The translations under genes and the position numbers were made by a program. A DNA stretch of 64,000 bases from Rhizobium sp. CB3090. Its GTDB lineage: Bacteria; Pseudomonadota; Alphaproteobacteria; Rhizobiales; Rhizobiaceae. The stretch spans positions 1,240,001 to 1,304,000 of the forward strand of contig NZ_CP121663.1 of NCBI RefSeq assembly GCF_029714285.1, read 5' to 3'. Below are positions 17,251-27,246 of this stretch, piece after piece. Position 1 is the first letter of the stretch. Each line of letters starts with the position of its first letter. The notes below the pieces were generated by a model, which ran no database searches, had not been told where the DNA came from, and was given only the letters and a program-made list of their open reading frames with translations.

Positions 17251-18465
17251 CTACTTGTCCACCTCCGCCATCACGGGGTCGAGGCTGCCCAACACGGCGA
17301 TCATGTCCGCCAGGTAACGAGCGTTGGTGACCCCGAAAAGTGCCTGAAGGTTGACGAACGAGGGTGCCCTCACCTTCATGCGGAACGGCTTTGGCGACCC
17401 GTCGCTGATGATGTAGAAGCCGAGCTCGCCCTTCGGCGCTTCGATCGCCGAATAGACCTCACCCTTCGGCACTTTGAAGCCGTAGGCAGACAGGTCGAAA
17501 TGCTGGATGAGCGCCTCCATCGAACAGTGCACGCGATCCTTATCCATCGGGAAGGCGATTGTCGGCATGTCGATCTGGAACGGACCCTCCGGCATCTGCT
17601 CGATGCATTGTTCGATGATCCGGATGCTTTCGCGCATCTCATCGACCCGGCATCGCCAGCGTGCGTAGCAATCGCCCTCATTGCGGGTGATGACGTTGAA
17701 ATCGAGCCGATCATAAATTTCGTAGGGTTCATCGCGCCGAATGTCCCAGTCCACTCCGGAAGCGCGCAGGTTCGGGCCGCTGAGGCCGAGATCGATAGCG
17801 TCCTCGGGGGAGATCACGCCGACGCCTTCAGTGCGCTTGAGGAACACCCTGTTATCTTCGAGCAACCGCTCATAGTCGCGAATCCGATTCGGGAAGATGT
17901 CGCAGAACTCCCTGATCTTGGGAAGGAAACCATCAGGCAGGTCTTCACGCACCCCGCCAACTCTGCAGAACGAGGTGTGCATGCGCGCACCGGTGATCAT
18001 TTCCATCAGATCCATGATCATTTCACGCTCGCGCATGGCATAAAGGAGCGCGGTCATGGCGCCCAGATCCATCGGCAATGCCCCGGTGATCAGGAGATGG
18101 CCGGAAATCCGCGCCAGTTCGGCCATCATCACGCGGATATACTGCGCCCGCACCGGCGCTTCTATGCCCAGGAGTTTCTCCACTGCCAGCGCAAAGGCCA
18201 GATTGTTCGAGGGCGGGCAGAGATAGTCGAGCCGGTCCGTCAGCGGGAAAATCTGGGTATAGGTGAAGCTTTCTGCGAGTTTTTCGGTGCCGCGGTGAAG
18301 ATAGCCGATATGCGGGTCCACGCGCTCGACGCACTCGCCGTCCAGTTCGAGGACGAGCCGAAGAACCCCATGAGTGCTGGGGTGCTGTGGGCCGAGATTG
18401 AGAAGCACTTCCCTGGTATTGAGCGCTTCGCCTTCCGGCCTGCTGAGCTCGGTGACTTCGGTCAT
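17251..18465 (-). CDS. nuoD: NADH-quinone oxidoreductase subunit D
   Basis: 404 residues. The start at 18465 follows GGAAAGGTGAG and lies right after the nuoC stop; a longer open frame to 18549 runs inside nuoC and is not used. The quinone-pocket signature LGPQHPSTHGVLR is near residue 25, followed by PHIGYLHRGTEKLAE. The C-terminus LGSLDPVMAEVDK fits the family's DPVMGEVDR end. Confidence 0.95.
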   Translation of the reverse strand: MTEVTELSRPEGEALNTREVLLNLGPQHPSTHGVLRLVLELDGECVERVDPHIGYLHRGTEKLAESFTYTQIFPLTDRLDYLCPPSNNLAFALAVEKLLGIEAPVRAQYIRVMMAELARISGHLLITGALPMDLGAMTALLYAMREREMIMDLMEMITGARMHTSFCRVGGVREDLPDGFLPKIREFCDIFPNRIRDYERLLEDNRVFLKRTEGVGVISPEDAIDLGLSGPNLRASGVDWDIRRDEPYEIYDRLDFNVITRNEGDCYARWRCRVDEMRESIRIIEQCIEQMPEGPFQIDMPTIAFPMDKDRVHCSMEALIQHFDLSAYGFKVPKGEVYSAIEAPKGELGFYIISDGSPKPFRMKVRAPSFVNLQALFGVTNARYLADMIAVLGSLDPVMAEVDK

Positions 18466-18466
18466 C

Positions 18467-19030
18467 TCACCTTTCCGGCGTCGAACGGCCTCCTTGTGGA
18501 ATGTCCCGCGTGGCAAGGTCCGGCTGCGTTGGCGGCGGACCTTCGGCACCGAAGGGGTTCAGCTTGTCCTTGTAACCGCGCAGGGGAAAATCCTTGCGCT
18601 GGGGAAAGCCCGCGAAGCCCTCCCACATGTAGATCCGGCGCAGATCGGGATGGCCCTCGAACCTGATGCCATACATGTCCCAGGCCTCGCGCTCATGCCA
18701 GTTTGCCGTGCGCCAGACGCCCGTGACCGAGGGAAGCTGCGGAGGGTCGCCAAGCCGGCATTTGATGCGAACTCGCCACCTGTTGGAGAGCGAATAGAGG
18801 TGGTAAACCGCTTCGAACCGCGGCGTTTCGGGATAATGATCAACTCCGCAGATGTCCGAAAGAAAATTAAACTGCAGCGCCGGATGTTCTTTCAGGAATC
18901 GGCAGAACTCGACGATCTTGGCAGGAGGAACAGCAAAGGCATGAATGCCGTGGGCGGCGCCGAGATCCTCGATTGCTCCCCCGAAACGCGCCATGATCAG
19001 AGCGGGATTGAGAGGCTGCTCCACGCTCAT
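18467..19030 (-). CDS. nuoC: NADH-quinone oxidoreductase subunit C
   Basis: 187 residues, the 30 kDa-type subunit of the peripheral arm. Signatures are [35 protein letters not shown], then [20 protein letters not shown] and [20 protein letters not shown]. It is separate from nuoD rather than fused. Its start overlaps the nuoB stop by four bases. Confidence 0.95.
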   Translation of the reverse strand: MSVEQPLNPALIMARFGGAIEDLGAAHGIHAFAVPPAKIVEFCRFLKEHPALQFNFLSDICGVDHYPETPRFEAVYHLYSLSNRWRVRIKCRLGDPPQLPSVTGVWRTANWHEREAWDMYGIRFEGHPDLRRIYMWEGFAGFPQRKDFPLRGYKDKLNPFGAEGPPPTQPDLATRDIPQGGRSTPER

Positions 19031-19530
19031 GACATTGCAACCCGGTCCAGAGGCGTTCCGGCCAGCGCGCGGGACCTCTTGATCTTCTCCTGAAGCAGGA
19101 GGAAGCCATGCATCAGCGCCTCCGGCCGCGGCGGACAGCCGGGCACATGCACGTCGACAGGCACGAAGGTTTCCGACCCCTGCACCACCGCGTAGGTATT
19201 GTAAACCCCGCCTGAAATAGCGCAGGTGCCCATTGCAATCACCCAGCGCGGTTCCGGCATTTGGTCATAAAGCCGCCGCACCACGGGCGCGAATTTTCGG
19301 GTCACGGTGCCGGCGATGATCATTACGTCGGACTGTCGCGGCGACGGGCGGAACACCACGCCGAAGCGGTCAAGATCATAGCGAGCGCACCCCGCCGAAA
19401 TCATCTCGATGGCGCAGCAGGCAATTCCGAAGGTCTCAGGCCACAGCGCCGACCTTCGGCTCCAGCTAATAATGCTGTCGGCCGTCGTGAAAAGCACGCT
19501 GTCGCGGATCGCATCGTTTACGCCTCCCAT
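19027..19530 (-). CDS. nuoB: NADH-quinone oxidoreductase subunit B
   Basis: 167 residues from ATG 19530; the frame is open further upstream but inside nuoA. It binds cluster N2, the electron donor to quinone: the ligands are the CC pair in GIACCAIEM, a cysteine in GTCAISGG, and one in [11 protein letters not shown]. The start overlaps the nuoA end by 13 bases, so the two are translationally coupled. Confidence 0.95.
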   Translation of the reverse strand: MGGVNDAIRDSVLFTTADSIISWSRRSALWPETFGIACCAIEMISAGCARYDLDRFGVVFRPSPRQSDVMIIAGTVTRKFAPVVRRLYDQMPEPRWVIAMGTCAISGGVYNTYAVVQGSETFVPVDVHVPGCPPRPEALMHGFLLLQEKIKRSRALAGTPLDRVAMS

Positions 19531-19883
19531 TCCAGCGCTCCCTTCAGCCAGGCGTAGGCGAAGCCCACAAGAAGCAGCAACATGAAGACGAACATCTCGA
19601 CATAGCCGACCAGCCCGATCTCTTTCAGGACGACAGCCCAGGGAAAGAGAAACATTGCTTCGACATCGAAGACGACCAGCAGGATGGCGAGAATAAAAAA
19701 CGGCACCCGGAAGCGACCGCTGGCCGCCTCCCCCGCCGCGTCCATCCCGCATTCATAGGGCATGTTCTTCGCGGGATAGGGATTGGATGGGCGTAGTAGC
19801 GAGGAGACGAAAAGCGTCACCGTCGCCACCAGAACGACTCCGGCGACCATGAAAAGAACCGGCAAGAATTCCATCGCAGTCAT
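19518..19883 (-). CDS. nuoA: NADH-quinone oxidoreductase subunit A
   Basis: 121 residues with three membrane helices and the conserved acidic segment [20 protein letters not shown], followed by [20 protein letters not shown]. Start options are GTG 19895, ATG 19883 and ATG 19874; none has a strong SD and 19883 is chosen. It begins the A-G block, 156 bases after nuoN, and may have its own promoter. Confidence 0.92.
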   Translation of the reverse strand: MTAMEFLPVLFMVAGVVLVATVTLFVSSLLRPSNPYPAKNMPYECGMDAAGEAASGRFRVPFFILAILLVVFDVEAMFLFPWAVVLKEIGLVGYVEMFVFMLLLLVGFAYAWLKGALEWEA

Positions 19884-20039
19884 ATCACACTGCACCGGTC
19901 ACCCAACTGGGGGCTTTCCTCGGGCGGCGACCAACCTTGTTTCGGACCGGTAAAGCGGTCGCTCCGGAAAGCTGCTTGGGCAATCCTTTCCTGTGTTTTC
20001 AGTTTATTCCGTCGGGCGGGTCATTGCAAATCCAATTGA

Positions 20040-21479
20040 TCAGCCGCCAAACACCGAATGTTGGGCAAGCCTCAGAAACCACGACGGAAATAGGCCGATG
20101 CCGATTGTGCCGGCGGCGGTGACGGCGAGTGTGGCGCGCACCAATGGCGTCAGCGCCGGGGCGAAAGCTCTCCCTGGCTCGCGCATATAGATCACCATGA
20201 CAATGCGGATGTAGAAGTAGGCGGCAACGGCGCTTAGCAGTACTGCGATCACCGCCAGCATGACGAAGCCCCGCTCGACGAGCGCGACTAACACGTAGAA
20301 CTTGGCGAAGAACCCGGCCGTCGGCGGGATGCCGGCCAAGGAGAAGAGATAGAGCAGCATCAGAAGCGCAAGCCCCGGATGCGACTTGGCCAAACCCGCA
20401 TAGTCTTCGATGATCTCACCCGAAAAATCACCATTCCGCATCATGATGACAGTACCGAAAATGCCGAGATTCATGAAAGAGTAGATCAGTAGGTAGAGCA
20501 TGACACTGGCGATGCCGTCCGGACCGCCGGCGGCCACGCCGAAAATCGCGAACCCGGCATGGGCAATGCTGGAATAGGCCAGGAGGCGCTTGAAATTATC
20601 CTGCACCAGCGCCACGAAACTGCCGAGTGCCATCGTTGCAACGGCAATCACCGCAACGATGATCCAGACGTTCGAGGCTGCAACAAGCGGATTGAGAAAC
20701 ACGCGCAGGATCACCGCAAAACCCGCCGCCTTGGGCCCCACTGACATGAAGGCCGTAATCGTCGTCGGTGCGCCCTCATAAATGTCGGGCACCCACATAT
20801 GGAATGGGACCGCGCCGACTTTGAACACCAGCCCCGCGACGATGAAAACCACCGCCAGTAGTAATCCGGGATCAAGCGGATCGCCGGTCACCGCTGCAGC
20901 CATCCCGTCCAACTGCGTCGTACCGGTGAGACCATAGACCAGGGAAACGCCGAAAAGGAAAATCCCGGTCGAGACAGAGCCGAGGATCACATATTTCAGC
21001 GCCGCTTCGTTCGACCGCCGCTGCTGGCGCAGAAAGCCGGTCAGCACATAGGTGCAAAGCACCATGAGTTCGAGCCCCACATAGATCGACAGGAGGTCGG
21101 TCGCCGAGGCCATGATCATCATTCCCGAAAGCGCAAAGAGCAACAGAACGTAGTATTCGCTGCTCCCGATCCCTTCGACATCGGCATATTTTCGTGAAAG
21201 GAGGAATGTCAGAACGGTAGCCAGGTAGAACACGAGCTTGAAGAAGACCGCGAAGCGGTCGGCGATGAACATGCCTGCGTAAGCCGGCCGCGCCTCGCTT
21301 GCCAGCATGAGGGTTGCCAGGGCGGCGATCAGCACAATCGCGACCGAAGCCCAGACAAGTAAATATTCCTGGTCCTTCCGCACAAACTGTCCCAGGATCA
21401 GCAGGATGCAGGCCCCGGTGACCACCACGATCTCGGGCATGCTCGCGAAGATCGACTGGAAGAGCGCGGCGTCAGTCAT
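20040..21479 (-). CDS. nuoN: NADH-quinone oxidoreductase subunit N
   Basis: 479 residues, about 14 membrane helices, one of the antiporter-like proton-pumping subunits. Family segments include GLELMVLCTYVLTGFLR (helix 5 glutamate), KVGAVPFHMWVPDIYEGAPT and DNFKRLLAYSSIAHAGFA. The ATG overlaps the nuoM stop (ATGA). Last gene of the membrane-arm block. Confidence 0.94.
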   Translation of the reverse strand: MTDAALFQSIFASMPEIVVVTGACILLILGQFVRKDQEYLLVWASVAIVLIAALATLMLASEARPAYAGMFIADRFAVFFKLVFYLATVLTFLLSRKYADVEGIGSSEYYVLLLFALSGMMIMASATDLLSIYVGLELMVLCTYVLTGFLRQQRRSNEAALKYVILGSVSTGIFLFGVSLVYGLTGTTQLDGMAAAVTGDPLDPGLLLAVVFIVAGLVFKVGAVPFHMWVPDIYEGAPTTITAFMSVGPKAAGFAVILRVFLNPLVAASNVWIIVAVIAVATMALGSFVALVQDNFKRLLAYSSIAHAGFAIFGVAAGGPDGIASVMLYLLIYSFMNLGIFGTVIMMRNGDFSGEIIEDYAGLAKSHPGLALLMLLYLFSLAGIPPTAGFFAKFYVLVALVERGFVMLAVIAVLLSAVAAYFYIRIVMVIYMREPGRAFAPALTPLVRATLAVTAAGTIGIGLFPSWFLRLAQHSVFGG

Positions 21480-22951
21480 TGGCCACCCCCCTCACTGTGT
21501 ACGTGCGCCAGCAGATGCTTTACCGAGACATCGATGATGCTGAGAAAGGGCTTCGGATAGAGCCCGATCCAAAGCACGAAGACGGCTAGCGGCAAGATCG
21601 CAGCCATTTCGCGGGCATTCACGTCGCGTATCTTGAACCGGATGCCGACGCTGGGTGGACCGAGCGCCACTTTCCCATACATGCCAAGCAGATAGGCCGC
21701 ACCCAGCAATGCGCCCAAGATGGCCGCCGCGCCGGCGGCCAGATTGACCGCAAACCCACCCGACAACACCAGCAACTCGCCCACGAACGAATTCGTTCCC
21801 GGCAGCGCCATTGACGATAGGGTGAACAGCGCAAGAAACGCGGTGTAAACGGGCGCCACCTTCATCAGCCCGCCATAATCCGCGATGCTGCGAGTATGTG
21901 TCCGTTCATAGATCAGGCCGACAAACAGGAATAACGCGCCCGTCGTTACGCCATGATTGAACATTTGCAGAATGCCGCCCTCCAGCCCACGGAGGTTCAA
22001 CGCAAAAATTCCGAGCGTCACGAAGCCCATGTGGCTGATGCTGGAATAGGCCACCAGCTTCTTCAGATCGTCCTGCGCCAGCGCAAGCAACCCGCCATAG
22101 ACGATCGCAAGTGCCGAAAGCCCCAGCATCAGCGGCCCATAATACATCGACGCCTGCGGCAGCATCGGCAGCGAGAACCGCAGAAATCCATAGGCGCCCA
22201 TTTTCAAGAGCACTCCGGCGAGTATGATGCTGCCCGCCGTCGGCGCCTGCACATGAGCGTCCGGCAGCCAGGTGTGAACCGGGACCATCGGCACTTTGAC
22301 CGCGAAGGCGATCAGGAAGGCGAAGAACAGCCAGGACTGGATCCGGAACGGCAAATCCTGAGCGGTTAGCGCAAGGATGTCGAAGGTCTTGCCGCCGTGG
22401 AGATAGAGCACGATGACACCGATCAGGAACAGAAGGCTGCCCGCCAGCGTGTAGAGGAAGAATTTGAACGCTGCATAGACCCGGCCCTCGCCGCCCCAGA
22501 CGCCTATGATCAAATACATCGGGATCAGCATGGCCTCCCAGAAGACATAGAACAAGAAGAGGTCGAGCGCGCAGAATACCCCCAGCATCAGCGCCTGCAT
22601 GACCAGCAGAGTAACCATGAACTCCTTGACCTTGCGGTCGATCGCAACCCACGACGCGAGCACGCAGACGCCGCTCAACAGCGCAGTCAGAAACACGAAG
22701 AGCGCGCTGATTCCATCGATGCCGAGCGCGTAGGTGATGCCGAGTGCAGGCACCCACAGGCGCGTCTCGGTGAACTGCATCGTGTGGCTAGTGGTGTCAA
22801 AGTTCGCAAGCATGACGATGCAGAGAGCAAGGTCGAGGATGGTGACGGCAAGCGCCGTCCAGCGCGCCGCGTCGTCGCTGCGCAGAAACATCAGAACCGC
22901 TGCGCCGGCGGCAGGCGTGAAGATGATAAGGCTCAGAAGCGGGAAACCCAT
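21476..22951 (-). CDS. nuoM: NADH-quinone oxidoreductase subunit M
   Basis: 491 residues, antiporter-like pump subunit. Clear family segments: FYVFWEAMLIPMYLIIG (helix 5 glutamate), KVPMVPVHTWLPDAHVQAPT and DDLKKLVAYSSISHMGFVTL. It starts 8 bases after the preceding MrpD-like gene stops and overlaps nuoN by four bases. Confidence 0.94.
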   Translation of the reverse strand: MGFPLLSLIIFTPAAGAAVLMFLRSDDAARWTALAVTILDLALCIVMLANFDTTSHTMQFTETRLWVPALGITYALGIDGISALFVFLTALLSGVCVLASWVAIDRKVKEFMVTLLVMQALMLGVFCALDLFLFYVFWEAMLIPMYLIIGVWGGEGRVYAAFKFFLYTLAGSLLFLIGVIVLYLHGGKTFDILALTAQDLPFRIQSWLFFAFLIAFAVKVPMVPVHTWLPDAHVQAPTAGSIILAGVLLKMGAYGFLRFSLPMLPQASMYYGPLMLGLSALAIVYGGLLALAQDDLKKLVAYSSISHMGFVTLGIFALNLRGLEGGILQMFNHGVTTGALFLFVGLIYERTHTRSIADYGGLMKVAPVYTAFLALFTLSSMALPGTNSFVGELLVLSGGFAVNLAAGAAAILGALLGAAYLLGMYGKVALGPPSVGIRFKIRDVNAREMAAILPLAVFVLWIGLYPKPFLSIIDVSVKHLLAHVHSEGGGQ

Positions 22952-22959
22952 CGCACCCC

Positions 22960-24732
22960 CTACCGCCAGACCACGGCGAAAACGACGGTAGCTGCGATCA
23001 CGCCGGCGATCATTGCCAGCGCATAATGAGTGACGACGCCGGTCTGAAGCCCCCGCAGCGCCCCGCCCCCGCGAAGAATCGAGCGAGCTACACCGTTCAC
23101 GACGGCGTCCACGCCCGCGAGATCAAACTGAAGCCCCGATCGCGCCGCTCCATGCAGGAAGGGCAGCGCCGCGGTCTCGGACACGTCGCTCACCGCCTTC
23201 TCGTAGCGCGCCACTGGTTTTTCGGCGAGCCACATGAAGCACCGCGCGCCCTTGCGATAGAACCAGTCGGTATCGATGCTGATCGTGTTCTCGGGGTCGA
23301 GCGCTTTGAGGAACAGCACGAATCCCAAGGCGGTGAACATCAAGAGGCCGAGGCTCTCGGTAACATGGAGGCCGGTGTAGGGTTGAAAATCGACAGGATA
23401 AGGCAGAAGCGCATAGAGCGGCTGCGGGAACACTCCGATCGCGATGCAGAGCACCGCCGCCATGGCCATCGCAACCAGCATGTTGCTAGGCGGCTCCCGC
23501 GCCTCGATTTTCCGATCCGTGCCGAAAAACATGTAATACGGGAGCTTGAGCCCGGTGTGCAGGAAGGTCCCGGACGACGCCATCGTTAGCGCCAGCACCA
23601 CAAGCGCCCGATGATCCTGTCCAGCGGCTGATATCACCATCGATTTGGTGACAAAGCCCGAGAAGAACGGAAATGCCGAGATCGCAAAAGCGCCGACCAT
23701 GTAGAGTACCACCGTCAGCGGCATGGTCTTGTAGAGCCCGCCAAGCTCCGTGAGCTTGCGCCGCCCGGTAACGTGGATCACCGCCCCGGCCCCCATGAAG
23801 AGCAGCGCCTTGTAGAGGATATGCGCGAAGGCATGGCTGGCGGCTCCGTTCACCGCCATCTCAGTCCCGATGCCGATCCCCGCCACCATGTAACCCACCT
23901 GGCTGACGATGTGATAGGCGAGAAGCCGCCGGCAATCGTTCTCCAGCACCGCATAGATAACGCCATAGAGCGCCATCACGGTGCCGAGCCAGACCAGAAT
24001 CTCGGTGCCTGGAAACGCCCGCGCCAGGACATAGACGGCGGTCTTGGTGGTGAAGGCGCTCATGAACACCGCCCCGGTAACAGTCGCCTCCGGATAGGCA
24101 TCGGTCAGCCACGCGTTGAGCGGCGGCACCGCTGCATTGAGGATGAATCCGGCGAGGATCAGATAGGCGCCCGCACCCATCCCGCCGCTGAGCCCCCGCT
24201 CCATCGGCCCGAACAGCAGCGAGCCGGTGGCGAGACTGTGGAGAATGATGCCGCCGAGCAGAACGACGCCGCCGGTGATGTGGACCATGAGATACCGGAA
24301 CCCTGCCCGGATCGCAGGTCCGCCGCACTGCGCGAAGACTAGGTAGGCAGACGCGAATGCCATGGCCTCCCAGAACATGTAAAGGGTCAGATAATCACCG
24401 GCGAACACTACACCGAGCGCGCCGCCGACATAGATGAAAGCCGCCACATGCTGGCCGGCGTCCGTCAGGTGGAGCGCATAGACCATGCCGATCAGCGCCA
24501 TGATGGTGAAAACGGTGGCGAAGACGATGCTCAGCTTGTCGACCTTCGCGATCAGGAGTTCCTGCCCGATGAACCGCGCTTCACCATAGCTGCCGGGCTG
24601 CATCATGAGCACGGCGAGGATCGCCAGCGTGGGGATCAGCAGCAGATAGGCTTTACGGATCGACCCGCGGAGAAACGGGATCGGCAGAGCACCGAGAATG
24701 AAGAGCAAAGCGGGATGAATGAAGTCAGTCAT
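22960..24732 (-). CDS. MrpD/NuoL-like antiporter-type subunit (second copy)
   Basis: 590 residues. The first ~450 form the antiporter fold of MrpD/NuoL/NuoM: TLYMFWEAMAFASAYLVFA, NAAVPPLNAWLTDAYPEATV, then ENDCRRLLAYHIVSQVGYMV and HAFAHILYKALLFMGAGAVI. A C-terminal extension (~470-590) includes an amphipathic stretch (WFYRKGARCFMWLAEKPVAR) and a last membrane helix, which recalls the NuoL/MrpA tail but is not convincingly the long lateral helix. It occupies the position of nuoL. It overlaps the small membrane gene by 8 bases and probably pumps protons or sodium as part of this complex. Confidence 0.85.
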   Translation of the reverse strand: MTDFIHPALLFILGALPIPFLRGSIRKAYLLLIPTLAILAVLMMQPGSYGEARFIGQELLIAKVDKLSIVFATVFTIMALIGMVYALHLTDAGQHVAAFIYVGGALGVVFAGDYLTLYMFWEAMAFASAYLVFAQCGGPAIRAGFRYLMVHITGGVVLLGGIILHSLATGSLLFGPMERGLSGGMGAGAYLILAGFILNAAVPPLNAWLTDAYPEATVTGAVFMSAFTTKTAVYVLARAFPGTEILVWLGTVMALYGVIYAVLENDCRRLLAYHIVSQVGYMVAGIGIGTEMAVNGAASHAFAHILYKALLFMGAGAVIHVTGRRKLTELGGLYKTMPLTVVLYMVGAFAISAFPFFSGFVTKSMVISAAGQDHRALVVLALTMASSGTFLHTGLKLPYYMFFGTDRKIEAREPPSNMLVAMAMAAVLCIAIGVFPQPLYALLPYPVDFQPYTGLHVTESLGLLMFTALGFVLFLKALDPENTISIDTDWFYRKGARCFMWLAEKPVARYEKAVSDVSETAALPFLHGAARSGLQFDLAGVDAVVNGVARSILRGGGALRGLQTGVVTHYALAMIAGVIAATVVFAVVWR

Positions 24733-24979
24733 AATAATCCTCGCGCCGCATCAGCCCGACCCGATGGCCGAGAAACTTGGAAACGAAGATGAGCAGCGTG
24801 CAGGAGCCGAAACCGTAGACGGCGGACCAGCCAGGCACGCGGTCCCACAAATATTCGGGGCCCTCTCGGGAGACCAGAAAGTCAGCCGCGACGATCAGAA
24901 TGAGCACAAGATAGAGCAGTCGGCGCCTCTGCCTGGCATATTCCTCGTCACCAAAGAAATGGATGACACGCCTGATCAT
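24725..24979 (-). CDS. small two-helix membrane protein in the nuo block
   Basis: 84 residues. A charged N-terminus (MIRRVIHFFGDEEYARQRRR) leads into two predicted helices, LLYLVLILIVAADFLV and GFGSCTLLIFVSKFLG, then a short charged end. It lies between the two MrpD-like genes and overlaps both (ATGA upstream, 8 bases downstream). I do not recognise a named family; position and coupling argue for an accessory subunit or assembly factor of the membrane arm. Confidence 0.75.
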   Translation of the reverse strand: MIRRVIHFFGDEEYARQRRRLLYLVLILIVAADFLVSREGPEYLWDRVPGWSAVYGFGSCTLLIFVSKFLGHRVGLMRREDYYD

Positions 24980-26439
24980 CGGATCACTCCATCCGCGAGA
25001 GTAAGGAAATAGCCGGGGAAGATGCCCATCAGCACCGATAGGATGGCGGTCGCGACAAGCGGGATCGTGACCATTGGAATTTCATGGACCGTCGCCGGAC
25101 TTTCCTGCGCCTCCGTCCCGAAGAAAGCGGCATAGCTGACCGGCAGGAAATAGGCTGCGTTCAGGACCGAGCTCATCAAGAGCACGATCACGAATGCGAT
25201 CTGCCCGGCCTCTACAGACCCCAAGGTCAGATACCACTTGCTGATGAAGCCTGCGGTCGGCGGTATCCCAATCATGCTCAGCGACGCGATGAAAAATGCG
25301 CCCATCGTCCAGGGCAGCCTGCGGCCAATACCCGCCATGTCGCTGATGTTTCGCTTGCCGGACGCGCAATAGATCGACCCGGCGCAGAAAAACAGGGTGA
25401 TCTTTGAAAAGGCGTGCGCAGCCATGTGGATAATGCCACCGACCATGGCGACCGGCGATAGCAGAACCGCGCCCAGCACGATGTAGGAGAGCTGGCTGAC
25501 TGTCGAATAGGCAAGCCTCGCCTTGAGGTCGTCCCGCGTCAGGGCATAGACAGACGCCATCAGGATCGTGAACGAGACCAGATAGGCCGTGGCGATGCCG
25601 AGGCCCAGCTCCCCGACTAGCTTGACGCCGAAGACATGGAACACCACTCGCAGCAAGCAAAATACGCCCATCTTGACCACCGCAACTGCATGCAGGAGCG
25701 CGCTGACCGGCGTCGGCGCCACCATCGCGGCGGGCAGCCAGGCGTGCATCGGCATCACCGCAGCCTTGGCGAAACCAAAAAGATAGCAGAAATAGACGAC
25801 TGTCAGCAGCGCCGCTGAGGCATTGATGCCTGCCAATAATCCTCCCTCTCTAAAATCGAGCGACCCCGCTATGGAATAGGTCAGCGCCAGCGCTGCCAGC
25901 AGCACGCTTTTCGACGCTCCCATCAAATAGACGAGGTACTTGTGGGCGCCCTTCCATCCCTCTTCGTCCTCGTGGTGATAGACGAGCGGATAGGTGACGA
26001 GGCTGAGCACCTCGTAGAAAATGACCAATGTAAACAGATTTGCGGCGAAGGCCCCCCCGACGGCCGCCGCGAGGCTGGTGGCGAAGCAGGCGAAAAACCG
26101 GGTCTGCGCATGCTCGTTCAGATGCCGCATATAGCCAACGGAATAGATCGCGGCCACGATCCACAGAAGCGACGAGATCGTGGCGAACACCATGCCGAGC
26201 GCGTCGGCCCGGAAAGCGAACTCGACCCCCGGCAATATCTCGAACAGGCGCAAGTCGACTGTCCCGCCCGCCAGCACCGTAGGCGCCATCGAGGCAACAA
26301 TCGCAAACAAAGCAATTGCGGCCAACGGCGAGACGACATCGCGGAGTTTCTCGCGGTTATTCAAAAGCAGAATTATTAAGGCCGCCAGGCCCGGGACGGC
26401 GACGGCAACCAGTGGCCGGATCGATATCACCGGGTCCAA
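24976..26439 (-). CDS. MrpD-like antiporter-type subunit (first copy)
   Basis: 487 residues, about 14 helices, close to the monovalent cation/H+ antiporter subunit D family. Key segments: TLVIFYEVLSLVTYPLVYH (helix 5 glutamate), KAAVMPMHAWLPAAMVAPTP, DDLKARLAYSTVSQLSYIVL and HMAAHAFSKITLFFCAGSIY. It begins 4 bases after nuoK and overlaps the 84-residue gene. Together with the second copy it gives this complex I four antiporter-like subunits instead of three. Confidence 0.85.
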   Translation of the reverse strand: MDPVISIRPLVAVAVPGLAALIILLLNNREKLRDVVSPLAAIALFAIVASMAPTVLAGGTVDLRLFEILPGVEFAFRADALGMVFATISSLLWIVAAIYSVGYMRHLNEHAQTRFFACFATSLAAAVGGAFAANLFTLVIFYEVLSLVTYPLVYHHEDEEGWKGAHKYLVYLMGASKSVLLAALALTYSIAGSLDFREGGLLAGINASAALLTVVYFCYLFGFAKAAVMPMHAWLPAAMVAPTPVSALLHAVAVVKMGVFCLLRVVFHVFGVKLVGELGLGIATAYLVSFTILMASVYALTRDDLKARLAYSTVSQLSYIVLGAVLLSPVAMVGGIIHMAAHAFSKITLFFCAGSIYCASGKRNISDMAGIGRRLPWTMGAFFIASLSMIGIPPTAGFISKWYLTLGSVEAGQIAFVIVLLMSSVLNAAYFLPVSYAAFFGTEAQESPATVHEIPMVTIPLVATAILSVLMGIFPGYFLTLADGVIR

Positions 26440-26443
26440 GCCG

Positions 26444-26746
26444 CTATCCTTTCATCATGGTCACGTCGTCGACCTTGAGGGTGGATTTGTTCCTCACAAG
26501 GGCGACCAAGATGCCGAGGGCTACGGCAACCTCCGCCGCGGTAATTGCGATGACGAAGATCGCAAAGATTTGCCCGCGGAAATCGCCGTACTGACGTCCA
26601 AAAGCGATGAAATTGATGTTAACCGAGTTCAGCAGCAGTTCCAGCGACATCAGCACGATCAGAATATTGCGCCTCAGCAGCACACCGGCTGCTCCGATCA
26701 CGAACAGGACCACTGCGAGCAAAATATACCACCAGAGCGGAACCAT
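26444..26746 (-). CDS. nuoK: NADH-quinone oxidoreductase subunit K
   Basis: 100 residues, three membrane helices with the conserved glutamate in [16 protein letters not shown] and a second in [14 protein letters not shown]. Overlaps nuoJ by one base. Confidence 0.94.
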   Translation of the reverse strand: MVPLWWYILLAVVLFVIGAAGVLLRRNILIVLMSLELLLNSVNINFIAFGRQYGDFRGQIFAIFVIAITAAEVAVALGILVALVRNKSTLKVDDVTMMKG

Positions 26747-27246
26747 CAGCCCGACTCCTTACGCGCCAGAACAATGGCGCCGATCAAGGCCGCCAGCAGA
26801 ATGACGGAGGCGACTTCAAACGGCAGGAGGTAGTCGGCGAAAAGTGTTGTGCTGAGCTGCCTGATCTCATCGCCGCCACGCATGACAACCGGCCCAGTGA
26901 CCGAAAAGCGGTGGCTGCGGAGCACCAGCGCCAACATCTCGATCCCGAGCAAAACGAGCAGCACCAGAGCCGGTAGATTGCCACCAGGCAAAAACCGCTG
27001 CAACACCGCTTCGCGCACATCGATCATCATGATCACGAACAGGAACAAGACCATGATCGCGCCGACATAGACGAAGATCTGGATGACTGCGAGCAACGGC
27101 GCCCCGAGCAAGACGAAAATTGCGGAAATCTGCAGGAAACACGCCATCAGCGCCAATGCGCTGTGAACCGGATTGCGCGCCACGACCACCATCAGGGCCG
27201 CAATCACGGACACCGTAGCGAACAGAAGAAAGAACCCCTGATCCAT
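26746..27246 (-). CDS. nuoJ: NADH-quinone oxidoreductase subunit J
   Basis: 166 residues, five membrane helices: [20 protein letters not shown], then [20 protein letters not shown] with the conserved [11 protein letters not shown]. First gene of the minus-strand nuo block; the 232 bases upstream (27247-27478) should contain the promoter, though none is obvious. Confidence 0.94.
   Translation of the reverse strand: MDQGFFLLFATVSVIAALMVVVARNPVHSALALMACFLQISAIFVLLGAPLLAVIQIFVYVGAIMVLFLFVIMMIDVREAVLQRFLPGGNLPALVLLVLLGIEMLALVLRSHRFSVTGPVVMRGGDEIRQLSTTLFADYLLPFEVASVILLAALIGAIVLARKESG

Noticed and set aside
18467..18549. Upstream extension of nuoD inside nuoC
   Set aside because: The SD and the spacing after the nuoC stop support the start at 18465.
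17098..18666. 522-codon plus-strand frame opposite nuoD
   Set aside because: Antisense to an unmistakable nuoD; long only because of high GC. Same reasoning for long antisense frames opposite groEL (61116-62267) and the sugar importer genes (40895-43008).
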